64,000 nt of DNA from Microbacterium ureisolvens (lineage in GTDB: Bacteria > Actinomycetota > Actinomycetes > Actinomycetales > Microbacteriaceae). Under the pieces are notes generated by a model. It worked only from the letters and a program-made list of their open reading frames with translations. It was not told the DNA's origin and ran no database searches. Location of the stretch: NCBI RefSeq assembly GCF_015278315.1, contig NZ_JADIJE010000003.1, positions 186,001 through 250,000 on the forward strand, in the 5' to 3' direction. Position 1 is the first letter of the stretch. The number at the start of each line of letters is the position of its first letter. The position numbers were made by a program, and so were the translations under genes. This document shows, one piece after another, positions 39,243-47,829 of the stretch.

Positions 39243-40001
39243 ATGGAACTGGAAGGCAAGATCGCGGTCGTCACAGGCGGTGGCCAGGGGATCGGGCGGG
39301 GGATCGTTCAGCGGTTTCTGGAGGAGGGCGCCACTGTGGCCATTCTCCAGAACAAGCCGCTCGAAGACGACCTGGCGGGCGACGATCGGGTCCTCGGAAT
39401 CGATGTCGACCTGACGAACGTGGCCGACGCGGCCGCCGCCATTGACCAGGTCGCGGCCACCCTGGGCGGGATCGACATCCTCGTGAACAACGCCGGTGTG
39501 AGTGCCGAGTGGACTGTTGCGGAGGTGCAGCCCGAGCAGTGGGACTTCATGATGGCGGTGAACTTGAAGGCGCCGCTGTTCCTGACCCAGGCCGCGCTGC
39601 CTCACCTCAAGCGACGGGGAGGCGGCAGCATCATCAACACCGGCTCGGTGGAGGGCCTGGCGTCGAACCCCTTCCACGCCGTCTACAGCTCCTCGAAGGC
39701 GGGAATCCACGGTCTCACCAAGGCCCTTGCCGTCGATCTCGGCGAGTTCGGCATCCGCTGCAACGCCATCGCGCCTGGCTACATCCTGACTGCGCTCACC
39801 GAGGCGTACGTGGCGTCTCTGCCGGACCCGGATGCGGCGTGGCTCAACATCAATCGGATCCATCCCGTGGGCCGCATCGGCGACCCCATCGATATCGGCG
39901 GTCTCGCCGTCTACCTTGCCAGCGATCGCTCCACCTTTGTGTCCGGCCAGGTGATCGCCGTCGATGGCGCCCGGATGGCAAAGCTGTCCGCGCCGCTCTA
40001 A
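39243..40001 (+). CDS. SDR family oxidoreductase
   Basis: A 252-residue classical SDR: TGGGQGIG, NNAGVSAEW, catalytic Ser in NTGSVEG, YSSSK, APGYILTALTE. A late segment (DPIDIGGLAVYLASDRSTFVSGQVIAVDGA) is typical. Not one of the GMG trio; it resembles gluconate/2-deoxygluconate-type dehydrogenases. First gene behind site k and 105 bp before sdaA. Substrate unknown. Confidence 0.9.
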   Translation: MELEGKIAVVTGGGQGIGRGIVQRFLEEGATVAILQNKPLEDDLAGDDRVLGIDVDLTNVADAAAAIDQVAATLGGIDILVNNAGVSAEWTVAEVQPEQWDFMMAVNLKAPLFLTQAALPHLKRRGGGSIINTGSVEGLASNPFHAVYSSSKAGIHGLTKALAVDLGEFGIRCNAIAPGYILTALTEAYVASLPDPDAAWLNINRIHPVGRIGDPIDIGGLAVYLASDRSTFVSGQVIAVDGARMAKLSAPL

Positions 40002-40106
40002 GCAGGGGCATTCGATTCTCGATCGGGCGAGCCCGCAGCACAGTCGCGACATCATTCAGCCCCGCTCGCCGGCTGAGCGATGAGGTCGCATCGATGGAGA
40101 ACACGG

Positions 40107-41474
40107 ATGATCAGTGCGCTGGAGCTCTACAGCATCGGGATCGGCCCCTCGTCCTCCCACACCGTGGGACCGATGCGCGCCGCCCTGGCCTTCGTCGATG
40201 AACTGAGGGCGACGGGGCAGGTCGGCCAGGTCGGACGCATCCAGGTCGACCTCTTCGGGTCGCTGGGCGCGACAGGCAAAGGGCACGGCACGGACAAGGC
40301 GGTCGTGCTCGGGCTGCTCGGTGAGCGCCCCGACGAAGTCGATCCGCGAAGCGCTGACGCGAAGGTCGACAACGTGCTGCGAGCGGGAGAGCTGGCGCTA
40401 GGGGGCGAATCGGTCATTCCTTTCGCCGCGAAGTCGGACATCACCATGCATTTGGGAAGGTCGCTACCCGCCCATCCCAATGCGATGACGCTCGCGGCAT
40501 ACGACCACGCTGGTGACGTGCTCAGCGAATCGACGTTCTACTCCATCGGTGGCGGGTTCATCGTCACGGACGAGGAGATCCACGCGCCGACCCCGGGAAC
40601 GGAAGGCGACGTGCCGTTGCCGTTCTCCACGGCCGCGGAGCTGCTCGCGCACTGCGCACAGCACGGCATGAGCGTGAGCGAGGTCATGCGTCGCAACGAA
40701 CTTGCTCGGGTCAGCGAAACCGACCTCGACGAGCAGCTGCTGCGAATCTGGTCGGCCATGCAGGAGTGCATCGCGAACGGCATCGGGCGAAATGACGAAG
40801 TGCTCCCAGGAGGGCTCAACGTCTGGCGACGAGCCCCCGGGCTCCACCGGCGGCTGTCCGAGGCGGCTGCGGGCGACCCGCTTCACGCGATGGAATGGGT
40901 GAACCTGTACGCACTCGCCGTCAACGAAGAGAACGCGTCCGGTGGTCGCGTCGTCACGGCCCCGACCAATGGCGCAGCCGGCATCATTCCGGCGGTGCTC
41001 AGCTACTACGTCAACTTCGTGCCCGGAGCGGATGATGCCGGCGTCATCCGCTTCCTGCTCGCCGCGTCGGCCGTCGGGGTCCTCTTCAAGACGAATGCGT
41101 CGATCTCGGGCGCTGAGGTTGGATGCCAAGGAGAGGTGGGCTCCGCGTGCTCGATGGCGGCTGCAGGCTTGGCTGAGGTCCTCGGGGGCACGCCGGCGCA
41201 GGTCGAGAACGCGGCCGAGATCGGGATCGAGCACAATCTCGGGCTCACGTGCGACCCCATCGGCGGACTCGTGCAAATCCCGTGCATCGAACGAAACGCG
41301 ATCGCCAGCGTGAAGGCCATCAATGCCGCGCGAATGGCGCTCCACGGGAACGGAACACATCGAGTCTCGCTGGATCAAGCGATCCGCACCATGCGAGACA
41401 CCGGCGCCGACATGCTGTCCAAGTACAAAGAAACGTCACTGGGCGGCCTCGCCGTGAACGTGGTCGAGTGCTGA
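40107..41474 (+). CDS. sdaA: L-serine ammonia-lyase, iron-sulfur dependent
   Basis: 455 residues, single-chain type: N-terminal beta domain with [18 protein letters not shown] and C-terminal alpha domain with the Fe-S Cys ligands in [16 protein letters not shown] and [16 protein letters not shown]. It converts serine to pyruvate and ammonia in the cytoplasm. Sarcosine oxidation gives glycine; glycine plus methylene-THF gives serine by a GlyA not encoded here; this enzyme then makes pyruvate for PpsA and IlvC. ATG 40107 has GGAGAACACGG upstream. Operon with the SDR, site k. Confidence 0.95.
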   Translation: MISALELYSIGIGPSSSHTVGPMRAALAFVDELRATGQVGQVGRIQVDLFGSLGATGKGHGTDKAVVLGLLGERPDEVDPRSADAKVDNVLRAGELALGGESVIPFAAKSDITMHLGRSLPAHPNAMTLAAYDHAGDVLSESTFYSIGGGFIVTDEEIHAPTPGTEGDVPLPFSTAAELLAHCAQHGMSVSEVMRRNELARVSETDLDEQLLRIWSAMQECIANGIGRNDEVLPGGLNVWRRAPGLHRRLSEAAAGDPLHAMEWVNLYALAVNEENASGGRVVTAPTNGAAGIIPAVLSYYVNFVPGADDAGVIRFLLAASAVGVLFKTNASISGAEVGCQGEVGSACSMAAAGLAEVLGGTPAQVENAAEIGIEHNLGLTCDPIGGLVQIPCIERNAIASVKAINAARMALHGNGTHRVSLDQAIRTMRDTGADMLSKYKETSLGGLAVNVVEC

Positions 41475-41564
41475 CGGTCTAGGCATCCAGGGCCAACGCG
41501 GTCGTGCGGACGGGTTCAGAACCTGGTCACGCCCCAACGAAGTTTGCCTAACGAAAGGAACACT

Positions 41565-41969
41565 ATGTCAGTCAACCTCGCAGATGCCCGCCGTGTGATC
41601 GAAGCCGCTGAGAAGCGCGCCGACGAGATCGGCCAGCCCATGAACATCGCCGTGGTCGATGCGGGCGGCAACCTCGTCGCGCACGTACGCCAGGACGGCG
41701 CCTGGATCGGCAGCATCGAGATCTCGATCAGCAAGGCGTGGACGTCGAAGGCGTTCGACATCTCGACGAAGGACCTCGGCGACAATTCGCAGCCGACGCA
41801 GCAGTTCTTCGGCATCCACACCACCAACGCGCACGGCCGCGGCGTCGCCATCTTCGCCGGCGGCGTGCCGCTCAGCCGCGACGGCAAGGTCGTCGGTGCG
41901 GTGGGCGTCAGCGGCGGCTCGGGCGAGCAGGACCAGACCGTCGCGGAAGCAGGCGCGGGGGCCCTGTGA
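41565..41969 (+). CDS. GlcG/HbpS-family heme-degrading-like protein
   Basis: A 134-residue GlcG/HbpS (DUF336) protein: NLADARRVIEAAEKRADEIGQPMNIAVVDAGGNLVAHVRQDGAW and GGVPLSRDGKVVGAVGVSGGSGEQDQ are the family core. Members bind heme or corrinoids, or accompany dehydratases and aldehyde-metabolising enzymes; a precise role cannot be given. ATG 41565 is preceded by AAAGGAACACT. A 5'-truncated near-copy lies 1.3 kb downstream at 42914. Confidence 0.88.
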   Translation: MSVNLADARRVIEAAEKRADEIGQPMNIAVVDAGGNLVAHVRQDGAWIGSIEISISKAWTSKAFDISTKDLGDNSQPTQQFFGIHTTNAHGRGVAIFAGGVPLSRDGKVVGAVGVSGGSGEQDQTVAEAGAGAL

Positions 41970-42294
41970 CGTGGCCCCCGCGTCGCGCTTCATCACACCG
42001 ACGTGGGGCCTGAGTCATTAGGTGAAGATCACCGGAATCGACATCTTCGAGCATCGCCTCGTGCGGACCTAACCGCATCGCATGGCCAGCCCGTTCATCA
42101 CCAACCTCGCTATGGCGGAGAGGTCCACCGACTTGGGAAGTACCGGCGGGGGACCGCTCGTGTTCGCGTGCAATCTCCGGTACCACTGGCGGTCCAAGTC
42201 CCACAAAGGTTCGCCGGAGAGATGAGCGGCGCCGCTCAACTCGACTACCAGTCCGCCGAACGACACGCTACTAGGTAACCACGACGAGGAAACG
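41970..42294. other. Decaying intergenic stretch
   Basis: No intact gene. It contains the first 16 codons of an enolase-superfamily gene ending in a stop (42022-42072); the rest shows no reading frame that resembles a known family. Confidence 0.5.
42022..42072 (+). pseudogene. N-terminal stub of a mandelate racemase/enolase-superfamily gene
   Basis: GTG AAG ATC ACC... reads VKITGIDIFEHRLVRT and then TAA. The MKITxIDxFxHRL pattern is the usual first strand of mandelate racemase/muconate-cycloisomerase proteins. No continuation is seen in any frame, so the rest has been deleted. Confidence 0.5.
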
Positions 42295-42735
42295 ATGCGC
42301 TCGCAACTTCAGCCTGACGTTCTTGCTTGGCACGACAATGCCCAGGCCCAGCTCGACGGTCACCTGAGTCAGGTGTTCGCAGCACTCGCGAACGACGACC
42401 GTCTCGCCATATTGGACGTCCTGCGAGAGAGTCGCGACACAGAATGCTCGATCGAGCGAATCGCGGATTCCATCGAAATGTCGCGCTTCGCGACGTCACG
42501 ACACCTGAGGATTCTTCGGCAGGCCGGGTTGGTCGATGGTCGGCGGAGCGGGCACAAGTTCCTCCATCGGCTTGCTCAGTCACGCTTCGACGACATCGAC
42601 GACTGGCTCCTGGACTACCTTATCGAGGCCGCCAACGGGCGCATTCTGACCGGTCCACCTCAGGGGCGCGACTTGGTGGCTCCGCACGGACGCGCTGATG
42701 GCGAGGTCGTGACGGCGGATCAGGTAGGTCAATAA
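42295..42735 (+). CDS. ArsR-family transcriptional regulator
   Basis: 146 residues with an ArsR winged helix-turn-helix at about 20-95: QVFAALANDDRLAILDVLRES, then SRFATSRHLRILRQAGLVDGRRSGHKFLHRL. No metal-binding Cys set is seen, so the signal may not be a metal. GACGAGGAAACG precedes the ATG. It lies between the complete and truncated GlcG-like copies, in the frayed end of the cluster. Targets unknown. Confidence 0.85.
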   Translation: MRSQLQPDVLAWHDNAQAQLDGHLSQVFAALANDDRLAILDVLRESRDTECSIERIADSIEMSRFATSRHLRILRQAGLVDGRRSGHKFLHRLAQSRFDDIDDWLLDYLIEAANGRILTGPPQGRDLVAPHGRADGEVVTADQVGQ

Positions 42736-42913
42736 CCTCAACGGTCCGAAGAAGCACTTGTGCCGCAGCCGCAGCATCTTCTCGGCCACGTCCCGGGACG
42801 GTTTGGTTGGCTGGTGGTGCGGTGCTCCGGGACGGTCATCAGCCCCTGGACCTCCTCGGCTTCGTATCCCCTCGAGTCATCGTTCGCCTGCCGGATCACT
42901 TAGCTCGCCACGT

Positions 42914-43291
42914 CGTGTGATCGAAGCCGCTGAGAAGCGCGCCGACGAGATCGGCCAGCCCATGAACATCGCTGTGGTCGATGCGGGCGGCAACCTCGTC
43001 GCGCACGTGCGCCAGGACGGCGCCTGGATCGGCAGCATCGAGATCTCGATGAGCAAGGCGTGGACGTCGAAGGCGTTCGACATCTCGACGAAGGACCTCG
43101 GCGACAATTCGCAGCCGACGCAGCAGTTCTTCGGCATCCACACCACCAACGCGCACGGCCGCGGCGTCGCGACCTTCGCCGGCGGCGTGCCGCTCAGCCG
43201 CGACGGCAAGGTCGTCGGCGCGGTGGGCGTTAGCGGGGGGTCGGGCGAGCAGGACCAGACCGTCGCGGAGGCCGGCGCCGCGGAGTTCTGA
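42914..43291 (+). pseudogene. 5'-truncated duplicate of the GlcG/HbpS-like gene
   Basis: From the GTG at 42914 the sequence follows 41592-41960 with only about ten single-base differences, giving I-to-M and I-to-T changes and a different last few residues (AAEF). The nine N-terminal residues and the ribosome site of the full copy are missing. Translation from the GTG is conceivable but unsupported. Confidence 0.75.
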
Positions 43292-43450
43292 ATCGGCGGC
43301 AACACCGCCGGGGTCGTTACGATCGCCACGGGTGTCCGGGTCGCGACGAGGCACAGGCAAGGCAGGACTGTCGCTGTGAGACCTGTCCGACCATCGGTCA
43401 GGTTTCGGCTGAACCGCCCATGGGTTACCGAATCGCGTCGCTTGGCCGAC

Positions 43451-43480
43451 TTGACTGGTAATATCGATTGTGCATATTAT
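43451..43480 (+). promoter_or_regulatory. Orphan promoter with embedded GntR-type operator (site l)
   Basis: TTGACT (43451-43456), 18-bp spacer, TATTAT (43475-43480). It is among the best promoter matches in the set but no gene follows on the plus strand before the Lrp gene, which is on the other strand. Confidence 0.75.
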
Positions 43481-43510
43481 GGTCATGCGTACACAACGCG
43501 CCTTCTCAGG

Positions 43511-43544
43511 GATGCCGCAGTCAACGCCGATCGGCTGCGGCATC
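43511..43544 (+). other. Hairpin about 30 bases downstream of the orphan promoter
   Basis: GATGCCGCAG and CTGCGGCATC form a perfect 10-bp stem with a 14-base loop. It could be a small-RNA element or an attenuator left from a lost gene; no T-run follows. Confidence 0.35.
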
Positions 43545-43973
43545 TCCGAGTCGGGCATGGTCGCAGAACACCGCCCTGCCCATGACATGGTCTTCGGGTC
43601 GGCGTCTCACGGCGAAGTCGTCGCACGCAGACGCCCCGCGGTACATGCCGCGACTCGGTGCCAGGCGGCTGGCGGCGCCAAAATGTGGTCGCGCTCCGCC
43701 ATCTGCGGCGACCTCCCCGACGTATTCCACTGTCGGTGAGGGACACGCAGATTCGGTAGGCCCCGGTGACGGCGACTTGCTCCATGCCGCCCCTCCTGAC
43801 CCGCTACGCGGCATGGATCACATGATTGGAGCGGGTAGTTGAGCCCCCTCGTCATGGCTGGATGGCGTTGGTCGTTGTCGGCAGGCGGCCCAACTCCGAG
43901 ATCTCTCCGATTCCGTTTTACGGTGGCCCTGGGGCGAGGTGCAGTGCACGACCTGCTCAAGGGTCGACCATGC

Positions 43974-44498
43974 TTACGCGAATTCGGCGGCGACCCCATT
44001 GCGGTGGTACTCGAAGATGATGCTCGTGCGTGTTGACGCAACGGCTTGATGGGCCGAGAGGTGCTCGACGACGAAGCGGCGCAGTTCGGAGGAGTCCGCG
44101 ACGGCGATGTGCACGAGGTAGTCATCCGCGCCGCCGACGAAGAACAGTTGCAAGACCTGCGGGAGTGCTCGCACGACGTCGGCGAACTGGGTGATGCTTT
44201 CCTGGCGGAAGCCCGGGCGGAGGGTGACGCCGATCATCGCCTGCAGGCCGTTGCCGATTGATGATTGGCTCACCGCGGCGTGGAACCCTGCGAGGACACC
44301 GCGCTCGATGAGCGCGCGCACGCGGGTGTGCGCCGTCGATGGGGCCACTCCCGCCGCCGCGGCGAGTTCCTGATTCGTGATGCGCGCGTCGGCGGACAGA
44401 CGGCGCAACAGCTCGGCATCGACCTCGTCTAAGCCGCTGTTCCGAAGATCATTCGAGGAAGGGCGCCCAGAATCACCTTTTCGTGTCAAACCGTCCAT
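43974..44498 (-). CDS. Lrp/AsnC-family transcriptional regulator
   Basis: 174 residues: an N-terminal extension of about 20 residues, AsnC-type helix-turn-helix (LDEVDAELLRRLSADARITNQELAAAAGVAPSTAHTRVRAL) and a C-terminal RAM domain (VVRALPQVLQLFFVGGADDYLVHIAVAD). GAAAGGAGTTCTG sets the start at 44498. Divergent from alanine dehydrogenase with a 101-bp gap, a conserved actinobacterial pairing in which the regulator activates ald in response to alanine or related amino acids. Confidence 0.92.
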   Translation of the reverse strand: MDGLTRKGDSGRPSSNDLRNSGLDEVDAELLRRLSADARITNQELAAAAGVAPSTAHTRVRALIERGVLAGFHAAVSQSSIGNGLQAMIGVTLRPGFRQESITQFADVVRALPQVLQLFFVGGADDYLVHIAVADSSELRRFVVEHLSAHQAVASTRTSIIFEYHRNGVAAEFA

Positions 44499-44599
44499 CA
44501 GAACTCCTTTCGCACAGAATGATCTTCCAAAAGTTTGAGGTACTGCCGAAGAAAGTGCGAGTCTTACCTCGTCTTCCGACTGCTGAGAAGGGCACACAG

Positions 44600-45700
44600 A
44601 TGCGCGTTGGCGTTCCCACTGAGATCAAGAACAACGAGAACAGGGTTGCGATCACTCCTGCCGGGGTGGATGCGCTAGTCTCTCGCGGCCACGAGGTGCG
44701 CGTGCAGCAAGGGGCCGGCCTTGGGTCACGTATCAGCGACGAGGCCTACCAGGCTGCCGGCGCGATCATTGCTGAGACCCAGGACCAGGTGTGGGCGGAG
44801 TCCGACCTGATCACTAAGGTGAAGGAACCGATCGCTGCCGAGTACGGCTACCTCCGAGAGGACCAGCTGGTCTTCACCTACCTGCACCTGGCCGCCGATC
44901 GCCCCCTCACCGATGCGCTCCTCGATGCCGGCGCGACTGCGATCGCCTATGAGACGGTCCAGCTCGAGGACCGTTCCCTGCCGCTGCTGTCGCCGATGAG
45001 CGAGGTGGCCGGACGCCTGTCGATCTCCGTCGGCTCCTACTTCCTCATGCGCGCTACCGGCGGCCGCGGCACACTCCTCGGCGGGGTGGCAGGGACCCGC
45101 CGAGCCAAGGTCGTCGTCATCGGTGGAGGTGTCGCCGGCGAACACGCCGCCGCGAACGCTCTCGGCCTCGGCGCCGAAGTGACCGTCATCGACCTGTCCC
45201 TGCCACGACTGCGCGAGCTTCAGCACCGCTACACCGGTGCCCTGCAGACCCGCGCATCCAGCCGGTGGGAGATCGCAGACCAGATCGCAGACGCCGACCT
45301 GGTCGTCGGCTCCGTTCTCATCCCGGGAGCGGCCGCACCAAAGCTCGTCACCGACGAGATGGTCGCGCACATGAAGCCCGGCTCCGTGCTCGTGGACATC
45401 GCCATCGACCAGGGCGGCTGCTTCGAGGGATCACGACCGACCACCCACGACAACCCCACATTTCCCGTCCACGAATCGGTGTATTACTGCGTCGCGAACA
45501 TGCCGGGCGCAGTGCCAGAGACCTCCACGCGTGCGCTCACCAACGCAACGCTGCCCTACCTGACCGCGCTCGCCGACAAGGGATGGCAAGACGCCGCAAA
45601 TGACAACCTGGCTCTTGCTCGGGGAGTCAACACGCACGCAGGACGAGTGACGAACTCCGGAGTGGCCGCCGCATTCGGAATGGCAGCTGCAGCGATCTAG
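44600..45700 (+). CDS. ald: Alanine dehydrogenase
   Basis: A 366-residue Ald: N-terminal [23 protein letters not shown], catalytic Lys and His of the TKVKEP and YLHLA segments, NAD motif [16 protein letters not shown], and [21 protein letters not shown] near the end. It catalyses reversible oxidative deamination of alanine to pyruvate. ATG 44600 follows GAGAAGGGCACACAG. It links amino nitrogen and pyruvate metabolism but carries no copy of the GntR-type palindrome; the divergent Lrp protein is its likely regulator. Confidence 0.95.
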   Translation: MRVGVPTEIKNNENRVAITPAGVDALVSRGHEVRVQQGAGLGSRISDEAYQAAGAIIAETQDQVWAESDLITKVKEPIAAEYGYLREDQLVFTYLHLAADRPLTDALLDAGATAIAYETVQLEDRSLPLLSPMSEVAGRLSISVGSYFLMRATGGRGTLLGGVAGTRRAKVVVIGGGVAGEHAAANALGLGAEVTVIDLSLPRLRELQHRYTGALQTRASSRWEIADQIADADLVVGSVLIPGAAAPKLVTDEMVAHMKPGSVLVDIAIDQGGCFEGSRPTTHDNPTFPVHESVYYCVANMPGAVPETSTRALTNATLPYLTALADKGWQDAANDNLALARGVNTHAGRVTNSGVAAAFGMAAAAI

Positions 45701-46386
45701 CCGTCCCCTGCGATGCGACGCGTACGACTCCACGCTCCCAGCGGCGGCGCGCAACCATTGCTGGGCTCACGGCGCGTCGAGGAGTTGACGTGAGGGTCTA
45801 CCGGGAGTGTGGTGGGCGTGAAGCTGCTCGGATCCTTCGGGCCCACCTGGTGCCCACGAATGACTCGGATCCGTGCGGAACGGGGCCTGAGAACGAGTGA
45901 GTCAGGCAGACCCCGTTCCACGAGATGCCGCGGAATCTCGCATGAGGGAGATCGAGTCGGATCGAGGCGGACACCAATCGGCGGAGTTCAAATCCCTCCG
46001 TCTCGGCCGGTGACCGTCCCCGCGTGGTCAGTCGGACGCTGGGCGCAATCCAGCCGCAGACTGTAGCGTTCCGCCCAGGGACGATGGCGTGCGAGGGCGC
46101 ACCCGACGTGTCATACGTGCATTCCGTTCCGGGCCCGATGCAACCACCGAGTCGATGACGAGAATGTGTGCACCAGTGTGTGAACCAGCTGCTTCGTTCC
46201 CAGTGTTCACAAGGGATCGACGACGGTTCCCGCTTGACTACGGATCAGACGGTTCAGAAGGCGCTCATTTCAGCCGCTGACCGCCACGCGTCCACTGTCG
46301 AAAACTCAGGCATGCAAAAGCCGTTGCATCCACGCCCACGCTCGGACACGATAAAACCGGCACTGACCTGCGAAGAAGGAGAGATC
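45701..46386. other. Non-coding stretch near the putative island end
   Basis: 686 bases without a credible gene. It has a stem-loop (GGAACGGGG at 45877-45885 with CCCCGTTCC at 45911-45919, plus CCTGA/TCAGG inside), a bipartite repeat (45841-45860) and an imperfect tRNA T-arm-like stretch near 45981-46010. Confidence 0.5.
45841..45860 (+). repeat. Bipartite repeat GCCCACnnnnTGCCCACGAA, copy 1
   Basis: The same 20-bp layout recurs at 46752-46771 with 16 of 20 bases equal. Within each copy the GCCCAC unit repeats 11 bp apart, one helical turn. Such tandem units near a tRNA end resemble integrase arm sites. Confidence 0.4.
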
Positions 46387-46563
46387 ATGGCCGGCAAGTA
46401 CGAGCTGTACAAGGACTCGGCGGATGGCTTCCGATTTCGTCTGAAGGCCGCGAATGGAGAAGTCGTCGCGACTTCCGAGTCCTATGTTTCCAAGTCTGGT
46501 GCGCAGAGCGGGATCGAGTCGGTTAAATCGAACGCCAGCTCCCCGGTCGTCGATCTCACCTGA
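46387..46563 (+). CDS. DUF1508 (YegP-like) small protein
   Basis: 58 residues, one YegP repeat: GKYELYKDSADGFRFRLKAANGEVVATSESYVSKSGAQSGIESVKSNA. The single-repeat form is common in actinobacteria; function is not established. GAAGAAGGAGAGATC gives a strong ribosome site and fixes the start, so the longer upstream frame is not used. It stands alone between two non-coding stretches just left of the tRNA fragment. Confidence 0.88.
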   Translation: MAGKYELYKDSADGFRFRLKAANGEVVATSESYVSKSGAQSGIESVKSNASSPVVDLT

Positions 46564-46875
46564 ACCCTGAACAGGGTCTATGGCGCGACTGCGGCCGCGC
46601 ATGCCGCCGCACTCGAACACGGAGTCCCCTGATGGCAAGGACACGAGCCAGCGCAGTCAGGGTGACCCCGGCCGTCGATCTCAGTGACTCAAGGGGCACC
46701 TTGCCATGGGCGCTCAGTGTCGAACGAGGTGGCTCGGCGGGGGCTGCGCGTGCCCACAGTTTGCCCACGAACCGCGCAGAACGGCGCCGATCGGCGCGTC
46801 TGGAGACATGGCCAGATCCGCGAATTTCCGCGGTTATCGGACCATATCGGGTCGACGGCAGACCCAGGGTCAGTC
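46564..46875. other. Non-coding stretch left of the tRNA fragment
   Basis: No gene is supported. It contains copy 2 of the bipartite repeat (46752-46771), and no tRNA 5' half (no D-arm or matching acceptor strand). Confidence 0.5.
46752..46771 (+). repeat. Bipartite repeat GCCCACnnnnTGCCCACGAA, copy 2
   Basis: Matches 45841-45860. It lies 104 bp before the tRNA-Met fragment; copy 1 lies a similar distance (about 120 bp) before the T-arm-like stretch at 45981. Confidence 0.4.
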
Positions 46876-46917
46876 CTCATAATCGTGAGGTCGCGGGTTC
46901 AAGCCCCGCTCCTGCTA
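46876..46917 (+). other. 3' half of tRNA-Met(CAT): probable attachment site
   Basis: Starting at the anticodon loop: CTCATAA (anticodon CAT at 46878-46880), 3' anticodon strand TCGTG, variable AGGTC, perfect T-arm GCGGG-TTCAAGC-CCCGC (46893-46909), acceptor strand TCCTGCT and discriminator A46917. The 5' anticodon strand (CACGA expected, CAGTC present), D-arm and 5' acceptor are absent. Truncation in the anticodon loop is typical of tyrosine-integrase crossover. Confidence 0.75.
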
Positions 46918-46924
46918 CAGATCG

Positions 46925-46950
46925 AAACCCCGGCCCCGCCGGGGTTTTTT
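46925..46950 (+). terminator. Rho-independent terminator after the tRNA fragment
   Basis: AAACCCCGG (46925-46933), 5-base loop, CCGGGGTTT and further Ts. It is the kind of terminator that follows an intact tRNA gene, suggesting that sequence from the fragment rightward is the original chromosome. Confidence 0.8.
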
Positions 46951-46998
46951 CTGTTCGCCCGGTGATCGCGCCCTGCGCGTCTCCGCTCGTGCGCCGCG

Positions 46999-47601
46999 TC
47001 AGTCTCCGACGCTCCCCGGGAGCACATCCTCCGCCCGCACCGACACCGAGTCCAGCCGCGGATCGTTGCGCAGCTGACGAAAGATCGGCAGTTCGGCGGC
47101 CACGATGAGCGAATCCGGGTACAGCCGCCCGCCCCACGCCAACCGGTTCCCGGCATCCCAGGCGAACTCGGGCACGCGGCGTCCCGCCTGCACGTCAGCG
47201 GGGGTGAGATCGGCGGCGAAGTAATCCTCCCCGTGGACACGGACGGATGAGTCGGTGGGCACCTCGCCGTACCCCACCCAGCGCAGGCATCGCAGCGCCA
47301 GATCGCCGATCGCATCGCGCAGTGCTTCGGCGGTCGCTCCGTCCAGCCGGCCCATGCACGAGACGAGATCCCGGAGCTCGGAGTGCTCCGCGACGATCCG
47401 CTGTGTCGCCTCGAACCAGTTGAGCGAGGCCGAATGCTCCTCGACGTCGACATGCCGAGACCACCGCACGACCTTGTCGGTGCGGTCGATGAAAGGCAGA
47501 TACACCCGCAGCATCGGAAGATCGCGGTGGGATGCCGGAATGAAATCACGGGCGAGCGTGCGCCATCCCGACTCGTCCAGCTCCGCGGTCGCCTCGGTCA
47601 T
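46999..47601 (-). CDS. Hypothetical protein
   Basis: 200 residues from MTEATAELDESGW. No family recognised. It is soluble, acidic and rich in Trp and Arg pairs (FIDRTDKVVRWSRHVDVEEHSASLNWFEATQRIVAEHSEL), with no signal peptide or membrane segment. The start is uncertain; the larger in-frame ORF runs through the upstream VOC gene and is not credible. First gene on the chromosomal side of the tRNA fragment. Confidence 0.6.
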   Translation of the reverse strand: MTEATAELDESGWRTLARDFIPASHRDLPMLRVYLPFIDRTDKVVRWSRHVDVEEHSASLNWFEATQRIVAEHSELRDLVSCMGRLDGATAEALRDAIGDLALRCLRWVGYGEVPTDSSVRVHGEDYFAADLTPADVQAGRRVPEFAWDAGNRLAWGGRLYPDSLIVAAELPIFRQLRNDPRLDSVSVRAEDVLPGSVGD

Positions 47602-47829
47602 GTCATCGACCGTAGCGGCGGGTGCACCGCGGTCGCGACGACCTTTTCGGCGGCCGGCAACGGGTGCCTCGATCTCGAGATCGCCCCCGCTTCCTCGGAC
47701 GGCTCCGACGGGATCGGCTGAGTCCGCGCTTCTCGAGCGGAGGACGCCCGTTCCGCGCGTCCCTTCTGCCATCGGTGCTCGCGCGAGAAGATGTGCGTGG
47801 TCGCTCAGCCCACTGGACGAGGAGCTTTC

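Larger units (their letters stand above)
43292..43973. other. Non-coding stretch with an orphan operator-promoter
   Basis: 682 bases with no recognisable gene on either strand; small open frames here show no family resemblance and no ribosome site. It holds site l (43451-43480) and a 10-bp perfect hairpin (43511-43520 with 43535-43544) right after it. Confidence 0.55.

Noticed and set aside
39896-39902. Further operator copy inside the SDR gene (ATCGATATC)
   Set aside because: Only the central bases match and the outer half-sites are missing; it is coding sequence.
43470-43739. 84- to 89-codon frame after the orphan promoter as a gene
   Set aside because: No ribosome site, composition like random GC-rich translation, and other frames over the same bases are equally open.
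45981-46010. Second tRNA 3' fragment
   Set aside because: The T-arm-like stretch has the wrong loop length or a one-base defect and no acceptor or anticodon strand could be assigned; kept only as a hint with the repeat finding.
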